A stretch of 11,129 nucleotides of DNA from Campylobacteraceae bacterium. Lineage in GTDB: Bacteria; Campylobacterota; Campylobacteria; Campylobacterales; Sulfurovaceae. Positions 1-5,999 of this stretch are shown here, piece by piece. The first letter of the stretch is position 1. Each line of letters opens with the position of its first letter. Location: contig JALSQJ010000129.1 in NCBI GenBank assembly GCA_026985495.1, positions 1 through 11,129 on the forward strand, in the 5' to 3' direction. The notes beneath the pieces were generated by a model that was not told the DNA's origin, did no database searches, and saw only the letters and a program-made list of their open reading frames with translations. The position numbers and the translations under genes are program-made.

Positions 1-503
1 AGTCATACTTTGGAGATTGTAAGAAAGATGGAGAAGCTGTCTATTTTACAGGTGATGGTGCAATGATAGATGAAGATGGTTATATTACCATCACAGGTCG
101 TACTGATGATGTTATTAATGTTTCAGGTCACAGAATAGGAACAGCCGAAATTGAGTCTGCCATTAAAAATGTGGAAAGTATCGCCGTATCTGCCGTGGTT
201 GGAAAACCTCATGAGATAAAAGGTGAGGGGATTTTTGCATATATTGTTCTAAAAGAAGAAGGAAAAAGTAAAGATGAAGTCAAAGCCGAAATAAACACTC
301 TCCTCAAAAAAGAGATAGGAGCTATTGCTCTTTGTGATGACATCGCCATTGTGCCAGATGTTCCTAAAACACGTTCAGGTAAAATCATGAGAAGAATCTT
401 ACGCTCCATTGCTAAAGGAGAGGAGATTACCCAAGATACTTCCACTTTAGAAGACCCATCTATTGTTGGTATTATTGAGAACATTGTTAAAGAAGATTGT
501 TAA
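1..503 (+). CDS. acs: Acetyl-CoA synthetase (AMP-forming), C-terminal part
   Basis: The gene enters from the left edge in frame 3 and ends at TAA 501-503; about 166 residues are visible. The enzyme activates acetate to acetyl-CoA through acetyl-AMP in the cytoplasm. What is seen: the end of the adenylation core (YFTGDGA, then DEDGY), the hinge and signature TGRTDDVINVSGHR, then GTAEIESA, and the small C-terminal domain that rotates to complete thioester formation. The segment PKTRSGKIMRR holds the conserved catalytic lysine (codon 381-383), which in Salmonella Acs is the lysine acetylated by Pat and deacetylated by CobB; control of this kind is possible here but only inferred. The end VKEDC is ordinary for the family. 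No clear terminator follows it. An Acs of this sequence type rather than a medium-chain acyl-CoA ligase is favoured by VSGHR and GTAEIESA. Confidence 0.96.
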   Translation, partial: SYFGDCKKDGEAVYFTGDGAMIDEDGYITITGRTDDVINVSGHRIGTAEIESAIKNVESIAVSAVVGKPHEIKGEGIFAYIVLKEEGKSKDEVKAEINTLLKKEIGAIALCDDIAIVPDVPKTRSGKIMRRILRSIAKGEEITQDTSTLEDPSIVGIIENIVKEDC

Positions 504-511
504 AATAGATA

Positions 512-540
512 TTGACAATCAGCTCATAATATGATAGGAT
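512..540 (+). promoter_or_regulatory. Predicted sigma70 promoter of the fic gene
   Basis: TTGACA (512-517) is a perfect -35 element, followed after exactly 17 bp by TAGGAT (535-540), a 4/6 match to the -10 consensus. An alternative -10, TATGAT at 530-535, is too close to the -35. Transcription would start near 547, giving a leader of about 40 nt to the ATG at 589. The Fic gene can therefore be expressed apart from acs. Confidence 0.5.
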
Positions 541-588
541 TAAGAGAATTAATCGGCTCATTGGTATGATTCTTCTCAAAGGTAAGGT

Positions 589-1719
589 ATGGAAATTGTA
601 AAAAAGTGGATTTGGCAACATGATGAATATCCAAGATTTAACTATGAACAATCTAGCCTTAGTCTCTTACTTTCAGAAGTTTCACGTAATACAGGGAGGT
701 TAGAAGGTGCAGTATATGGACTTAATGATAAAAGTGTTAATTCTCTCTTAGTAGAGGCTTCTATTAATGAGATTATACAATCTTCAGAAATTGAGGGTGA
801 AATTTTAAGTAGAGATAGTGTTAGGTCTTCGGTAAGGAAAAAGCTTGATAAAACTTTTGACTATGTTAACGATAGTTCTACTCATCACACCGATGGGCTT
901 GTAACCTTACTTCTTGATAGTAGTTATAATAATGCTCCCTTAACAGAAGAGCGTTTGCATGGTTGGCACAGCATACTATTTCCTACAGGCTATAGTGATG
1001 GGCATAAAATAGATGTTGCTACCTATCGTTCTGATGAGATGAGTATTGTCTCTAGTAAGGGATATAGAGAGACTATTCATTATCTTGCACCTCCATATGA
1101 GGTGCTTACAAATCAGATGAATGAGCTTTTAGACTACATCAATATTAGTGAAGATGACCCTTATATTAAAAGTGCTATTGCTCATATTTGGTTTGTAACT
1201 ATACACCCTTATGATGATGGTAACGGAAGAATTGCTAGAACCCTAGCCAACTATGTTCTCTCTAAAGAGCTTGGACTTGATTATAAGTACTATTCACTCT
1301 CAACAGCAATTAAAAAAGATAGAAAAGGTTATTATGATATTTTAGAAAAATCACAAAATCTTTTTTACAATAGAGAGTTTGATTTTACCAAATGGCTCTT
1401 ATGGCATACGCATATAATAAACTCTGCCATTGAAAGTTCACTTGAACAGATAAAAATTATTGCTAAAAAAACAAAATTTTGGGATAAGGCAAGAGAGTAT
1501 CCTTTAAACGCAAGACAACTAAAAGTACTCAATAAAATACTTGATAAAGGAATTGAAAACTTTGAAGGTGGGTTAAGTACGAAAAAGTATGTGAGTATGA
1601 CAAACAGTTCTATTGCTACTGCAAAGAGAGATATTACAGGTCTTATTGATTTTGGACTTATTAAACGTGTGAAAAATAGTGCAGGTCGTAATATACGATA
1701 TATATTATCTGTAGATTAA
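589..1719 (+). CDS. Fic family protein with DUF4172 N-terminus, class II (self-inhibited) probable AMP-transferase
   Basis: Fic enzymes transfer AMP (some other nucleotide or phosphate groups) from a nucleotide to a hydroxyl side chain of a target protein. The protein has 376 residues. Residues 1-95 look like the DUF4172 Fic N-terminal domain (WIWQHDEYPRFNY near the start). Within it SSEIEGE (65-71) fits the inhibitory motif [S/T]xxxE[G/N], with Glu69 as the residue expected to block ATP. The Fic core spans about 105-275 with the full catalytic motif HPYDDGNGRIAR (206-217): His206, Asp210, Asn212, Arg214 and Arg217 are all present. Residues 303-375 look like a winged helix, as in the Shewanella Fic protein. 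AAAGG at 578-582 supports the ATG. No antitoxin-like small gene sits beside it; inhibition is built in. The target is unknown. It stands as a single transcription unit and looks intact and active. Confidence 0.93.
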   Translation: MEIVKKWIWQHDEYPRFNYEQSSLSLLLSEVSRNTGRLEGAVYGLNDKSVNSLLVEASINEIIQSSEIEGEILSRDSVRSSVRKKLDKTFDYVNDSSTHHTDGLVTLLLDSSYNNAPLTEERLHGWHSILFPTGYSDGHKIDVATYRSDEMSIVSSKGYRETIHYLAPPYEVLTNQMNELLDYINISEDDPYIKSAIAHIWFVTIHPYDDGNGRIARTLANYVLSKELGLDYKYYSLSTAIKKDRKGYYDILEKSQNLFYNREFDFTKWLLWHTHIINSAIESSLEQIKIIAKKTKFWDKAREYPLNARQLKVLNKILDKGIENFEGGLSTKKYVSMTNSSIATAKRDITGLIDFGLIKRVKNSAGRNIRYILSVD

Positions 1720-1793
1720 GGGGCTAAATATTTTTTATAGAATTTATATTATGTTAACCAAAAGATAAAATCTACTTTCTTACTTATTAGAGA

Positions 1794-1821
1794 TTGTGTT
1801 TAATTTAAATTATGGTATATT
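1794..1821 (+). promoter_or_regulatory. Predicted extended -10 promoter of the 1852 gene
   Basis: TGG-TATATT at 1813-1821 is an extended -10 element; TTGTGT at 1794-1799 is a weak -35 with a 16-bp spacer. The start would fall near 1828, inside the 19-bp repeat. AGGAAA at 1841-1846, 5 nt before the ATG, is the ribosome binding site. The rest of the 132-bp gap after fic is AT-rich with no clear terminator. Confidence 0.4.
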
Positions 1822-1834
1822 ACTTAAAAGTGAA
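1816..1834 (+). repeat. Direct repeat, left copy
   Basis: TATATTACTTAAAAGTGAA recurs without mismatch at 2557-2575. Extended to 1813-1834 versus 2554-2575 the match is 21 of 22. The two copies flank the gene at 1852-2556 with a period of 741 bp. This copy overlaps the predicted -10 of that gene and contains the small dyad ACTT-AA-AAGT. Confidence 0.85.
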
Positions 1835-1851
1835 AATAAAAGGAAACTATT

Positions 1852-2556
1852 ATGACATATATAGATACGGTAGAACAATTAGAACAACTATTAATAAATT
1901 CAAGAGCTATTGACTACAATGGTATTACACTGTACCTACTAAATCATTCAGAGATTACATCAGTATTAGAGTTAGAGCTTACAGTTCGTGCTGACAACCT
2001 TAACAATGGCATAGAGAAGAGAAACCACTTCTATGAGTATGCTAAGATTATTAATCCCGAATATCCAGCGTTTAAATACACTTTATCTATGAAACATAAA
2101 AAGAAAGAGATATTTGACCCTGCAAAAGTTAAAAAAGCTATTCCTGCTGAGTTTGAGATTTGGAAAAATAAAGCCCGTTTAGAACTCCAAAAAGAGATTG
2201 ATGCAGAAGATTCAAGCATTACAGACTCTCAAGCAAAAAAGTTTAAAGAGGATTTAGAAAAAGAGATTGTTATTTCGGAAAAAAAACTAAAGGAGGTTTT
2301 AGACAACTATGAAGAGTTTGATGTAGTCATATCAACCTTTGAACAATATACCTACTACCCTGCTCTCTATTATGTTATGGAGCTACCCAATGGTAAAACC
2401 AAATCTGCCGATACACATCTACGAAAAGATGTACCGAACCTACTCTTCTACCATGATGAACGCCCCTACTCTGAACTACGAGCCAACGACCGTATGAGCA
2501 GAATTATTCAAACATTTGATAGATATTGTGAAAATATCTATATACATAAAAAGTGA
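1852..2556 (+). CDS. Uncharacterised protein, 234 residues
   Basis: I do not recognise this protein. It is soluble, with no signal peptide, membrane segment or cysteine cluster (one Cys, at 226). Residues about 100-152 are strongly charged (runs of Lys and Glu, such as KKFKEDLEKE) and likely form long helices or a short coiled coil. The C-terminal third is aromatic-rich (EQYTYYPALYYVMEL, 164-178; LLFYHDERPY, 197-206) and probably folds as a separate unit. The start has a good ribosome binding site (AGGAAA, 5 nt upstream). Base composition is like its neighbours. The gene sits between fic and the convergent Crp/Fnr gene, bracketed by direct repeats, one of which starts right after its stop codon. 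That suggests a gained or duplicated segment, but no transposase or integrase is present. It is real by length, start signal and composition; function unknown. Confidence 0.8.
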   Translation: MTYIDTVEQLEQLLINSRAIDYNGITLYLLNHSEITSVLELELTVRADNLNNGIEKRNHFYEYAKIINPEYPAFKYTLSMKHKKKEIFDPAKVKKAIPAEFEIWKNKARLELQKEIDAEDSSITDSQAKKFKEDLEKEIVISEKKLKEVLDNYEEFDVVISTFEQYTYYPALYYVMELPNGKTKSADTHLRKDVPNLLFYHDERPYSELRANDRMSRIIQTFDRYCENIYIHKK

Positions 2557-2575
2557 TATATTACTTAAAAGTGAA
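2557..2575 (+). repeat. Direct repeat, right copy
   Basis: This is the second exact copy of the 19-bp sequence found at 1816-1834. It begins directly after the TGA stop of the 1852 gene and fills most of the 25-bp gap to the 3' end of the convergent Crp/Fnr gene. Like the left copy it carries TATATT preceded by TGA, so it could act as an extended -10 reading antisense into the regulator gene; no -35 at proper spacing is visible. Confidence 0.85.
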
Positions 2576-2581
2576 TTTAAT

Positions 2582-3223
2582 CTAAAACTCTAAAAACATA
2601 TCTAGTTTATCACTATTTATCAATCTACACTCTTTATCAATAATATTGAGTGTTTTTAACTTTTTAAGGATACGAGATAACGTCTCTGGTGCCATATTGA
2701 GTATAATGGCTATCTCTTTATGTTTAGTATAGGCTATATCTATTGGATTTTCTTTAATAAAAGAGCAGACCTTTGTCATGGCATCATAGATTAGATTACG
2801 GTTAATAACCTGCTCTAAATTACGAACTTTATACATCAATGATTTAATGATATAATATGAAAATTTTCTATCAATATGAAGTAGCTCCAAAAATTTCATT
2901 CTATCTATAAGTAGAAACTCAGTATCCTCTCTCATTGCTTTTGCTGTTGCAGGAAAAGGTATATTTTCAAAACTTGGCATCTCTGCTATAAACATTGGTT
3001 TTGTAAAGAAATGAATAACTATCTCATTCCCTTTTTGGTCTGTCTTATAGAATTTTACAAAACCTTCAATAAGTAGATAAAAATACTCTGGATTTTCACC
3101 TTCATAAAAGAGTATCTTCTCTTTTGATAGCCTCTTAACAGTAGAGATAGAGATAATCTTCTCTAACTCCTCATCTTTTAACTGCTGAAATACCTCTATT
3201 TTTTGTAGTTTCTCTTTTATCAT
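2582..3223 (-). CDS. Crp/Fnr family transcriptional regulator
   Basis: The protein has 213 residues. Residues about 5-125 form the cyclic-nucleotide-binding-like beta-roll (EGENPEYFYLLIEGFVKFYK, then the GNEIVIHFF strand), 125-155 the dimer helix, and 160-213 the winged helix-turn-helix. The recognition helix has APETLSRILKKLK (178-190): Glu180, Ser183 and Arg184 match the ExxSR signature by which E. coli FNR reads TTGAT half sites. Only two Cys (153 and 199) are present, so there is no Fnr-type [4Fe-4S] cluster. The sensor region may bind heme or another ligand, as in the Dnr/NssR-type members that answer NO; this is inference from context. It is divergent from a hemerythrin gene and an FNR-like palindrome overlaps its own predicted -35. 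The start ATG lies about 5 nt after a TATAAT and has no Shine-Dalgarno, which suggests a leaderless transcript. No alternative start codon is near. Confidence 0.93.
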   Translation of the reverse strand: MIKEKLQKIEVFQQLKDEELEKIISISTVKRLSKEKILFYEGENPEYFYLLIEGFVKFYKTDQKGNEIVIHFFTKPMFIAEMPSFENIPFPATAKAMREDTEFLLIDRMKFLELLHIDRKFSYYIIKSLMYKVRNLEQVINRNLIYDAMTKVCSFIKENPIDIAYTKHKEIAIILNMAPETLSRILKKLKTLNIIDKECRLINSDKLDMFLEF

Positions 3224-3228
3224 AAAAG

Positions 3229-3258
3229 ATTATATCAAATATTATTGACATAAATCAA
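3229..3258 (-). promoter_or_regulatory. Predicted promoter of the Crp/Fnr regulator
   Basis: Read on the - strand: TTGATT (3258-3253), an 18-bp spacer, and a perfect TATAAT (3234-3229). Transcription would begin close to the ATG at 3223, giving a leaderless or nearly leaderless mRNA. The -35 is one arm of the FNR-like palindrome, which places the regulator under probable autorepression. Confidence 0.55.
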
Positions 3259-3259
3259 T
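3244..3259. promoter_or_regulatory. FNR-like operator shared by two divergent promoters
   Basis: ATTGACATAAATCAAT contains TTGAC-N4-ATCAA (3245-3258), one base away from the FNR consensus TTGAT-N4-ATCAA; arms ATTGA and TCAAT are perfect inverted repeats. The left arm is the -35 of the hemerythrin promoter and the right arm is the -35 of the regulator promoter. Its centre lies near -29 for both predicted starts, a position expected for repression rather than for class II activation near -41. Confidence 0.7.
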
Positions 3260-3273
3260 TTTTTTCTTATAAT
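3245..3273 (+). promoter_or_regulatory. Consensus sigma70 promoter of the hemerythrin gene
   Basis: TTGACA (3245-3250), a 17-bp spacer and TATAAT (3268-3273) match the consensus in all twelve bases. The start would be near 3280, about 40 nt before GTG 3320 but only about 7 nt before ATG 3287. Such a strong core promoter fits a gene held off by a repressor bound at the overlapping palindrome. Confidence 0.7.
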
Positions 3274-3319
3274 TTTCATTATAATAATGTCGGAGAAATT
3301 TCAATTTAGGATATATAGG

Positions 3320-3742
3320 GTGCTTTTAGAAAAAGATGCTATACCTCAAGTAAGCGTAGGGTTTATGAATGAGGTACATGATGAAGATAGAAAAATTATT
3401 AATAATATTTATGACTTGGTTATAAAATATGAACAAAATCCTTCTCACAACAATAAAATAAATATTGATATTCTCTTTCAAAAATGGTTCAACCATACTG
3501 TAAAACATTTTACAAATGAAGAGAAAAAAATGAGAGAATTCAACTATCCAAAATATAAAATTCATAAACAAGAGCATACAAAAACATTAGCTGATATGCA
3601 TCTTGTCTTTAGCGAATGGCAAGAGAATAAGAATATAACTATTTTAAAAGAGTATTTTGTTAAGGAGTTACCCAAATGGATTGTTGACCATATTAATAAT
3701 ATGGATTTAGAGACGGCAAAGTTTCTTGATGAGCATCAATAA
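3320..3742 (+). CDS. Bacteriohemerythrin (single-domain hemerythrin)
   Basis: Hemerythrins bind O2 (or NO) at a non-heme di-iron centre in a four-helix bundle in the cytoplasm, for oxygen delivery, storage or protection. All seven expected ligands are present, numbered from the GTG start: His20, HxxxE (His63, Glu67), HxxxH (His82, His86) and HxxxxD (His124, Asp129). I choose GTG 3320 (140 residues): AGGA at 3308-3311 lies 8 nt upstream, the predicted mRNA start is about 40 nt upstream, and family members begin only a few residues before this region. The alternative ATG 3287 adds 11 residues (MSEKFQFRIYR), has no Shine-Dalgarno and would lie about 7 nt from the mRNA start. The gene is divergent from a Crp/Fnr regulator and shares an operator with it, so it is probably controlled by oxygen or NO. 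It converges on crcB with a 24-nt gap. Confidence 0.92.
   Translation: MLLEKDAIPQVSVGFMNEVHDEDRKIINNIYDLVIKYEQNPSHNNKINIDILFQKWFNHTVKHFTNEEKKMREFNYPKYKIHKQEHTKTLADMHLVFSEWQENKNITILKEYFVKELPKWIVDHINNMDLETAKFLDEHQ
3726..3739. promoter_or_regulatory. Perfect FNR-box match inside the 3' end of the hemerythrin gene
   Basis: TTGATGAGCATCAA fits TTGAT-N4-ATCAA with no mismatch. It lies in the last codons of the hemerythrin gene. It could equally be a small RNA hairpin (5-6 bp stem); the following T6 run (3750-3755) starts about 10 nt later, too far for a standard terminator. There is no promoter for it to control, so its role is doubtful. Confidence 0.3.
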
Positions 3743-3766
3743 CTCTCTATTTTTTCAATTATAACT

Positions 3767-4147
3767 CTATACTATAAGCTTAAAAGTACTCATACCCAAA
3801 AAAGTAGCCCCAATAGAGAGTGTAACATTTAAAAGAACATTACCAAAAGCTCTAATATAAAACTCATTTTGCAACAACAGTACAGTGTCAAGTGAAAAGG
3901 TAGAGAAAGTTGTCAATGCTCCAAGTAGCCCTGTAATTACCATTGCTCTTTGAGTAGGTGAAAGATTGATATGTTGAAAATATAAAAAGAGAAAACCTAT
4001 AAGAAAACTCCCCAATATATTAACACTAAGTGTACCAAATGGAAAAGCAGTTGTGGTTACTTTTCCTACTAAAGCAGAGATACTAAAGCGTAAGATAGCT
4101 CCAATAAATCCACCTAATCCAATTATAAAAAGAAGTGCTATATTCAT
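3767..4147 (-). CDS. crcB: Fluoride ion channel FluC/CrcB
   Basis: CrcB/FluC proteins are small dual-topology membrane channels that dimerise and let fluoride leave the cytoplasm. The protein has 126 residues, the usual length, with four hydrophobic segments at about 3-25, 36-58, 66-90 and 97-121. Family motifs are present: GGFIGAILRF (12-21), GTLSVNILGSFLIG (38-51) with the pore Asn43, and GLLGALTTFSTFSLDT (73-88), where Phe81 and Phe84 match the pore phenylalanines. It starts 5 nt after the stop of the vwa gene and has only a weak GGTAAG as ribosome binding site, so translation is probably coupled to vwa. There is one copy only, which fits the homodimeric type. I see no fluoride riboswitch upstream of the unit. 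Confidence 0.96.
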   Translation of the reverse strand: MNIALLFIIGLGGFIGAILRFSISALVGKVTTTAFPFGTLSVNILGSFLIGFLFLYFQHINLSPTQRAMVITGLLGALTTFSTFSLDTVLLLQNEFYIRAFGNVLLNVTLSIGATFLGMSTFKLIV

Positions 4148-4152
4148 ACTAT

Positions 4153-5943
4153 TTACTTACCATACATCCAATCATCTCTAGGGGCATTACGGTAAACATT
4201 TGAGGTCTCTCGTATGCTATTGAGTAGTAGATTAATTACATTTAACTCTTTTTTAAGAGAATCATCTTTTAGAACTTTCATCTCATCTATATAATATTTT
4301 TTAAAAAGATAGAAGAGTTTTTTGTACCCTGAACTCACTTTTAATTTACATGAGCGTCTCTCCCATGTTGCAACCTTTGGAAAGTCTGGATGCATTGGTG
4401 GATAGAGCATACAACGTTTTTGAATCTCTATAGGCTGTTGATTGACCCAACTCACTTTATCATTACACGCTGCACGAGCATCAATAAGCCAGTTTTTCAT
4501 AACCGATACATAGTCACTAACTAAAATGGCTTTTTCTATTCCACTATTGTCATAATAACTATTTTTTCTCTTAAACTCTACCTTTTGTGAATTACTATAA
4601 CTCTTACCATTAGTATCTTTATATGTAATATCTAGTGTAAGATTTTTATCTCTTGGCATCTCTACATCTTTTTTTAGTTTAACTAAAATCACACCACCCT
4701 TAGTTGCTTTTCCATCATTATGCGATGGGAATAATGTATTAACTCTCATAATATCACCTGTAGAGAGATTGGCTTGTGGCGAACCATATACTGCTTCTAT
4801 AATATAGCTAGAGTCACTTAATTTTAACTCCAAATCATAGACCAATGGAGTCACCATATAGTTAAACTCTTTGTCAAGTAACTTAGCAAACTCTTTGCTA
4901 GAGTGAACTGAAAAGTAGTTTGCCCCTTTTGTTTTAGAGATATACTCTACCAAGTCATTGTTAAAATCTACTCCAATACCTATAAAAGTGGTATGAATAC
5001 CCTTAGTAGAAGCATCTTTAGCCATTCCAAAAAGCTTTCCTTTATTCATCTCACCACGATTGGGCATAGCATCAGTCAAAAAGATAATTCTATTCTCATA
5101 CTCTGAATTTTTACTAATAGCATCAAACAGTTTCACCCCCTCTTTATAACCTGCTGACCAGTTGGTTCCTCCCTTTGATTTTAATGCTAATATATGGTTA
5201 CGAATAGCCTCTTTATCTGTTTTACCCACCTCTCTTAATGGTTTTGCTCGGTAAGCATTATGGTCAAAAAGTACCACCCCTAATCTATCATTATCCTTTA
5301 AATGAGATAGCATTGCAACAATTGACTCATTTGCAATAGTCATTTTACTCTTGCTCTCTTGCTCTTTATTCTCTATTTTGTTACCTATTTTGTCGTAGTA
5401 GTAACTGTTAAACTTACTACTCATAGAACCAGAGATATCAACAACAACTACTAAGTTTAGTTTTTTTCGTTTAAAGTCGCCCTCTTTAATACCAGAATTT
5501 AGCCCTACAGACAAAAAGTACTCCTCTTCACCTGAAAATTTATTTACACGCTTTGCCGAAGAGTAGCTTGGACAGAAAAGCTCTTTACACTCTCCTTGTA
5601 GTCCTGTATCAAAGTAGTGGTTATAGAACTGCCCCTCATAGGTAATAGAGTCCAACTTTGGCAAATAACCATTTTCGATATTAGCTTTAAAGTTATTGCT
5701 ATCTTTTGCTCCACCTACAGCTAAACCTATACTCTTTCTTGCAACAGGCGATGGCATTGTCATAGCCATAGGAGCAGATGATTTAATATTACCATACATT
5801 GTAGGCATCTGTCTTGTAGTATCTTTCATAACCGAAGTAGCATTGTACTCCCAATCATCAACAGCATTTGGGTCTTGTTTTTTGCTCATAGCACTCAAAA
5901 GAGTAAGATTTACAATTAATATTAAAAAAAATATACGCTTCAT
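4153..5943 (-). CDS. Exported von Willebrand factor type A domain protein
   Basis: The protein has 596 residues. MKRIFFLILIVNLTLLSA is a signal peptide with a likely cut near residue 18-20 and no lipobox, so the protein is exported. Residues 70-130 hold a conserved N-terminal block (GGAKDSNNFKANIENGYLP, then TYEGQFYNHYFDT) that precedes the VWA domain. The VWA domain (about 161-365) has a complete metal-ion-dependent adhesion site: DISGS (Asp169, Ser171, Ser173), Thr260 in GGTNWS and Asp291 in LTDAMP, so it can bind Mg2+ and a partner protein. Residues 365-460 look like a beta-rich domain and 465-596 are helical. Five cysteines (119, 124, 493, 511, 532) could form disulfides outside the cytoplasm. 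AAGGA 7 nt before the ATG supports the start. It is co-transcribed with crcB; the partner and exact role are unknown, and no MoxR ATPase or Bat genes are adjacent. Confidence 0.9.
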   Translation of the reverse strand: MKRIFFLILIVNLTLLSAMSKKQDPNAVDDWEYNATSVMKDTTRQMPTMYGNIKSSAPMAMTMPSPVARKSIGLAVGGAKDSNNFKANIENGYLPKLDSITYEGQFYNHYFDTGLQGECKELFCPSYSSAKRVNKFSGEEEYFLSVGLNSGIKEGDFKRKKLNLVVVVDISGSMSSKFNSYYYDKIGNKIENKEQESKSKMTIANESIVAMLSHLKDNDRLGVVLFDHNAYRAKPLREVGKTDKEAIRNHILALKSKGGTNWSAGYKEGVKLFDAISKNSEYENRIIFLTDAMPNRGEMNKGKLFGMAKDASTKGIHTTFIGIGVDFNNDLVEYISKTKGANYFSVHSSKEFAKLLDKEFNYMVTPLVYDLELKLSDSSYIIEAVYGSPQANLSTGDIMRVNTLFPSHNDGKATKGGVILVKLKKDVEMPRDKNLTLDITYKDTNGKSYSNSQKVEFKRKNSYYDNSGIEKAILVSDYVSVMKNWLIDARAACNDKVSWVNQQPIEIQKRCMLYPPMHPDFPKVATWERRSCKLKVSSGYKKLFYLFKKYYIDEMKVLKDDSLKKELNVINLLLNSIRETSNVYRNAPRDDWMYGK

Positions 5944-5971
5944 GATTTGTCCTTATTCATTAAATAGAGAT

Positions 5972-5999
5972 ATTATAACCAATTTATATTCTTATCCAA
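5972..5999 (-). promoter_or_regulatory. Predicted promoter of vwa-crcB
   Basis: On the - strand TTGGAT (5999-5994), a 16-bp spacer and TATAAT (5977-5972) lie just after the stop of the NYN gene. The start would fall near 5965, leaving a leader of about 20 nt that contains the AAGGA ribosome binding site. This separates vwa-crcB from the upstream rsmD-NYN unit, though read-through is possible because no terminator is visible between them. Confidence 0.5.

Noticed and set aside
209..484. Open frame on the - strand opposite acs
   Set aside because: It lies wholly over the well-supported acs frame, has no ribosome binding site and resembles no protein.
2031..2219. Short - strand open frame within the 1852 gene
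   Set aside because: No start signals; it is a mirror of the main frame. The same holds for 9752-9985 (-) and 10576-10764 (+) within the ATP-grasp gene.
2522..2538. GATATT/AATATC inverted repeat as a terminator of the 1852 gene
   Set aside because: It lies inside the coding region, is purely AT-rich apart from two ends, and no T-tract follows.
589..2556. Fic plus the next gene as a toxin-antitoxin pair
   Set aside because: The inhibitory motif is within the Fic protein itself, the next gene is 132 bp away with its own promoter, and it is far longer than Fic antitoxins and lacks their motif.
3326..3577. Hydrophobic open frame on the - strand opposite the hemerythrin gene
   Set aside because: The apparent membrane character comes from A-rich lysine and asparagine codons read in reverse (Phe, Ile, Leu); the hemerythrin frame has all seven ligands.
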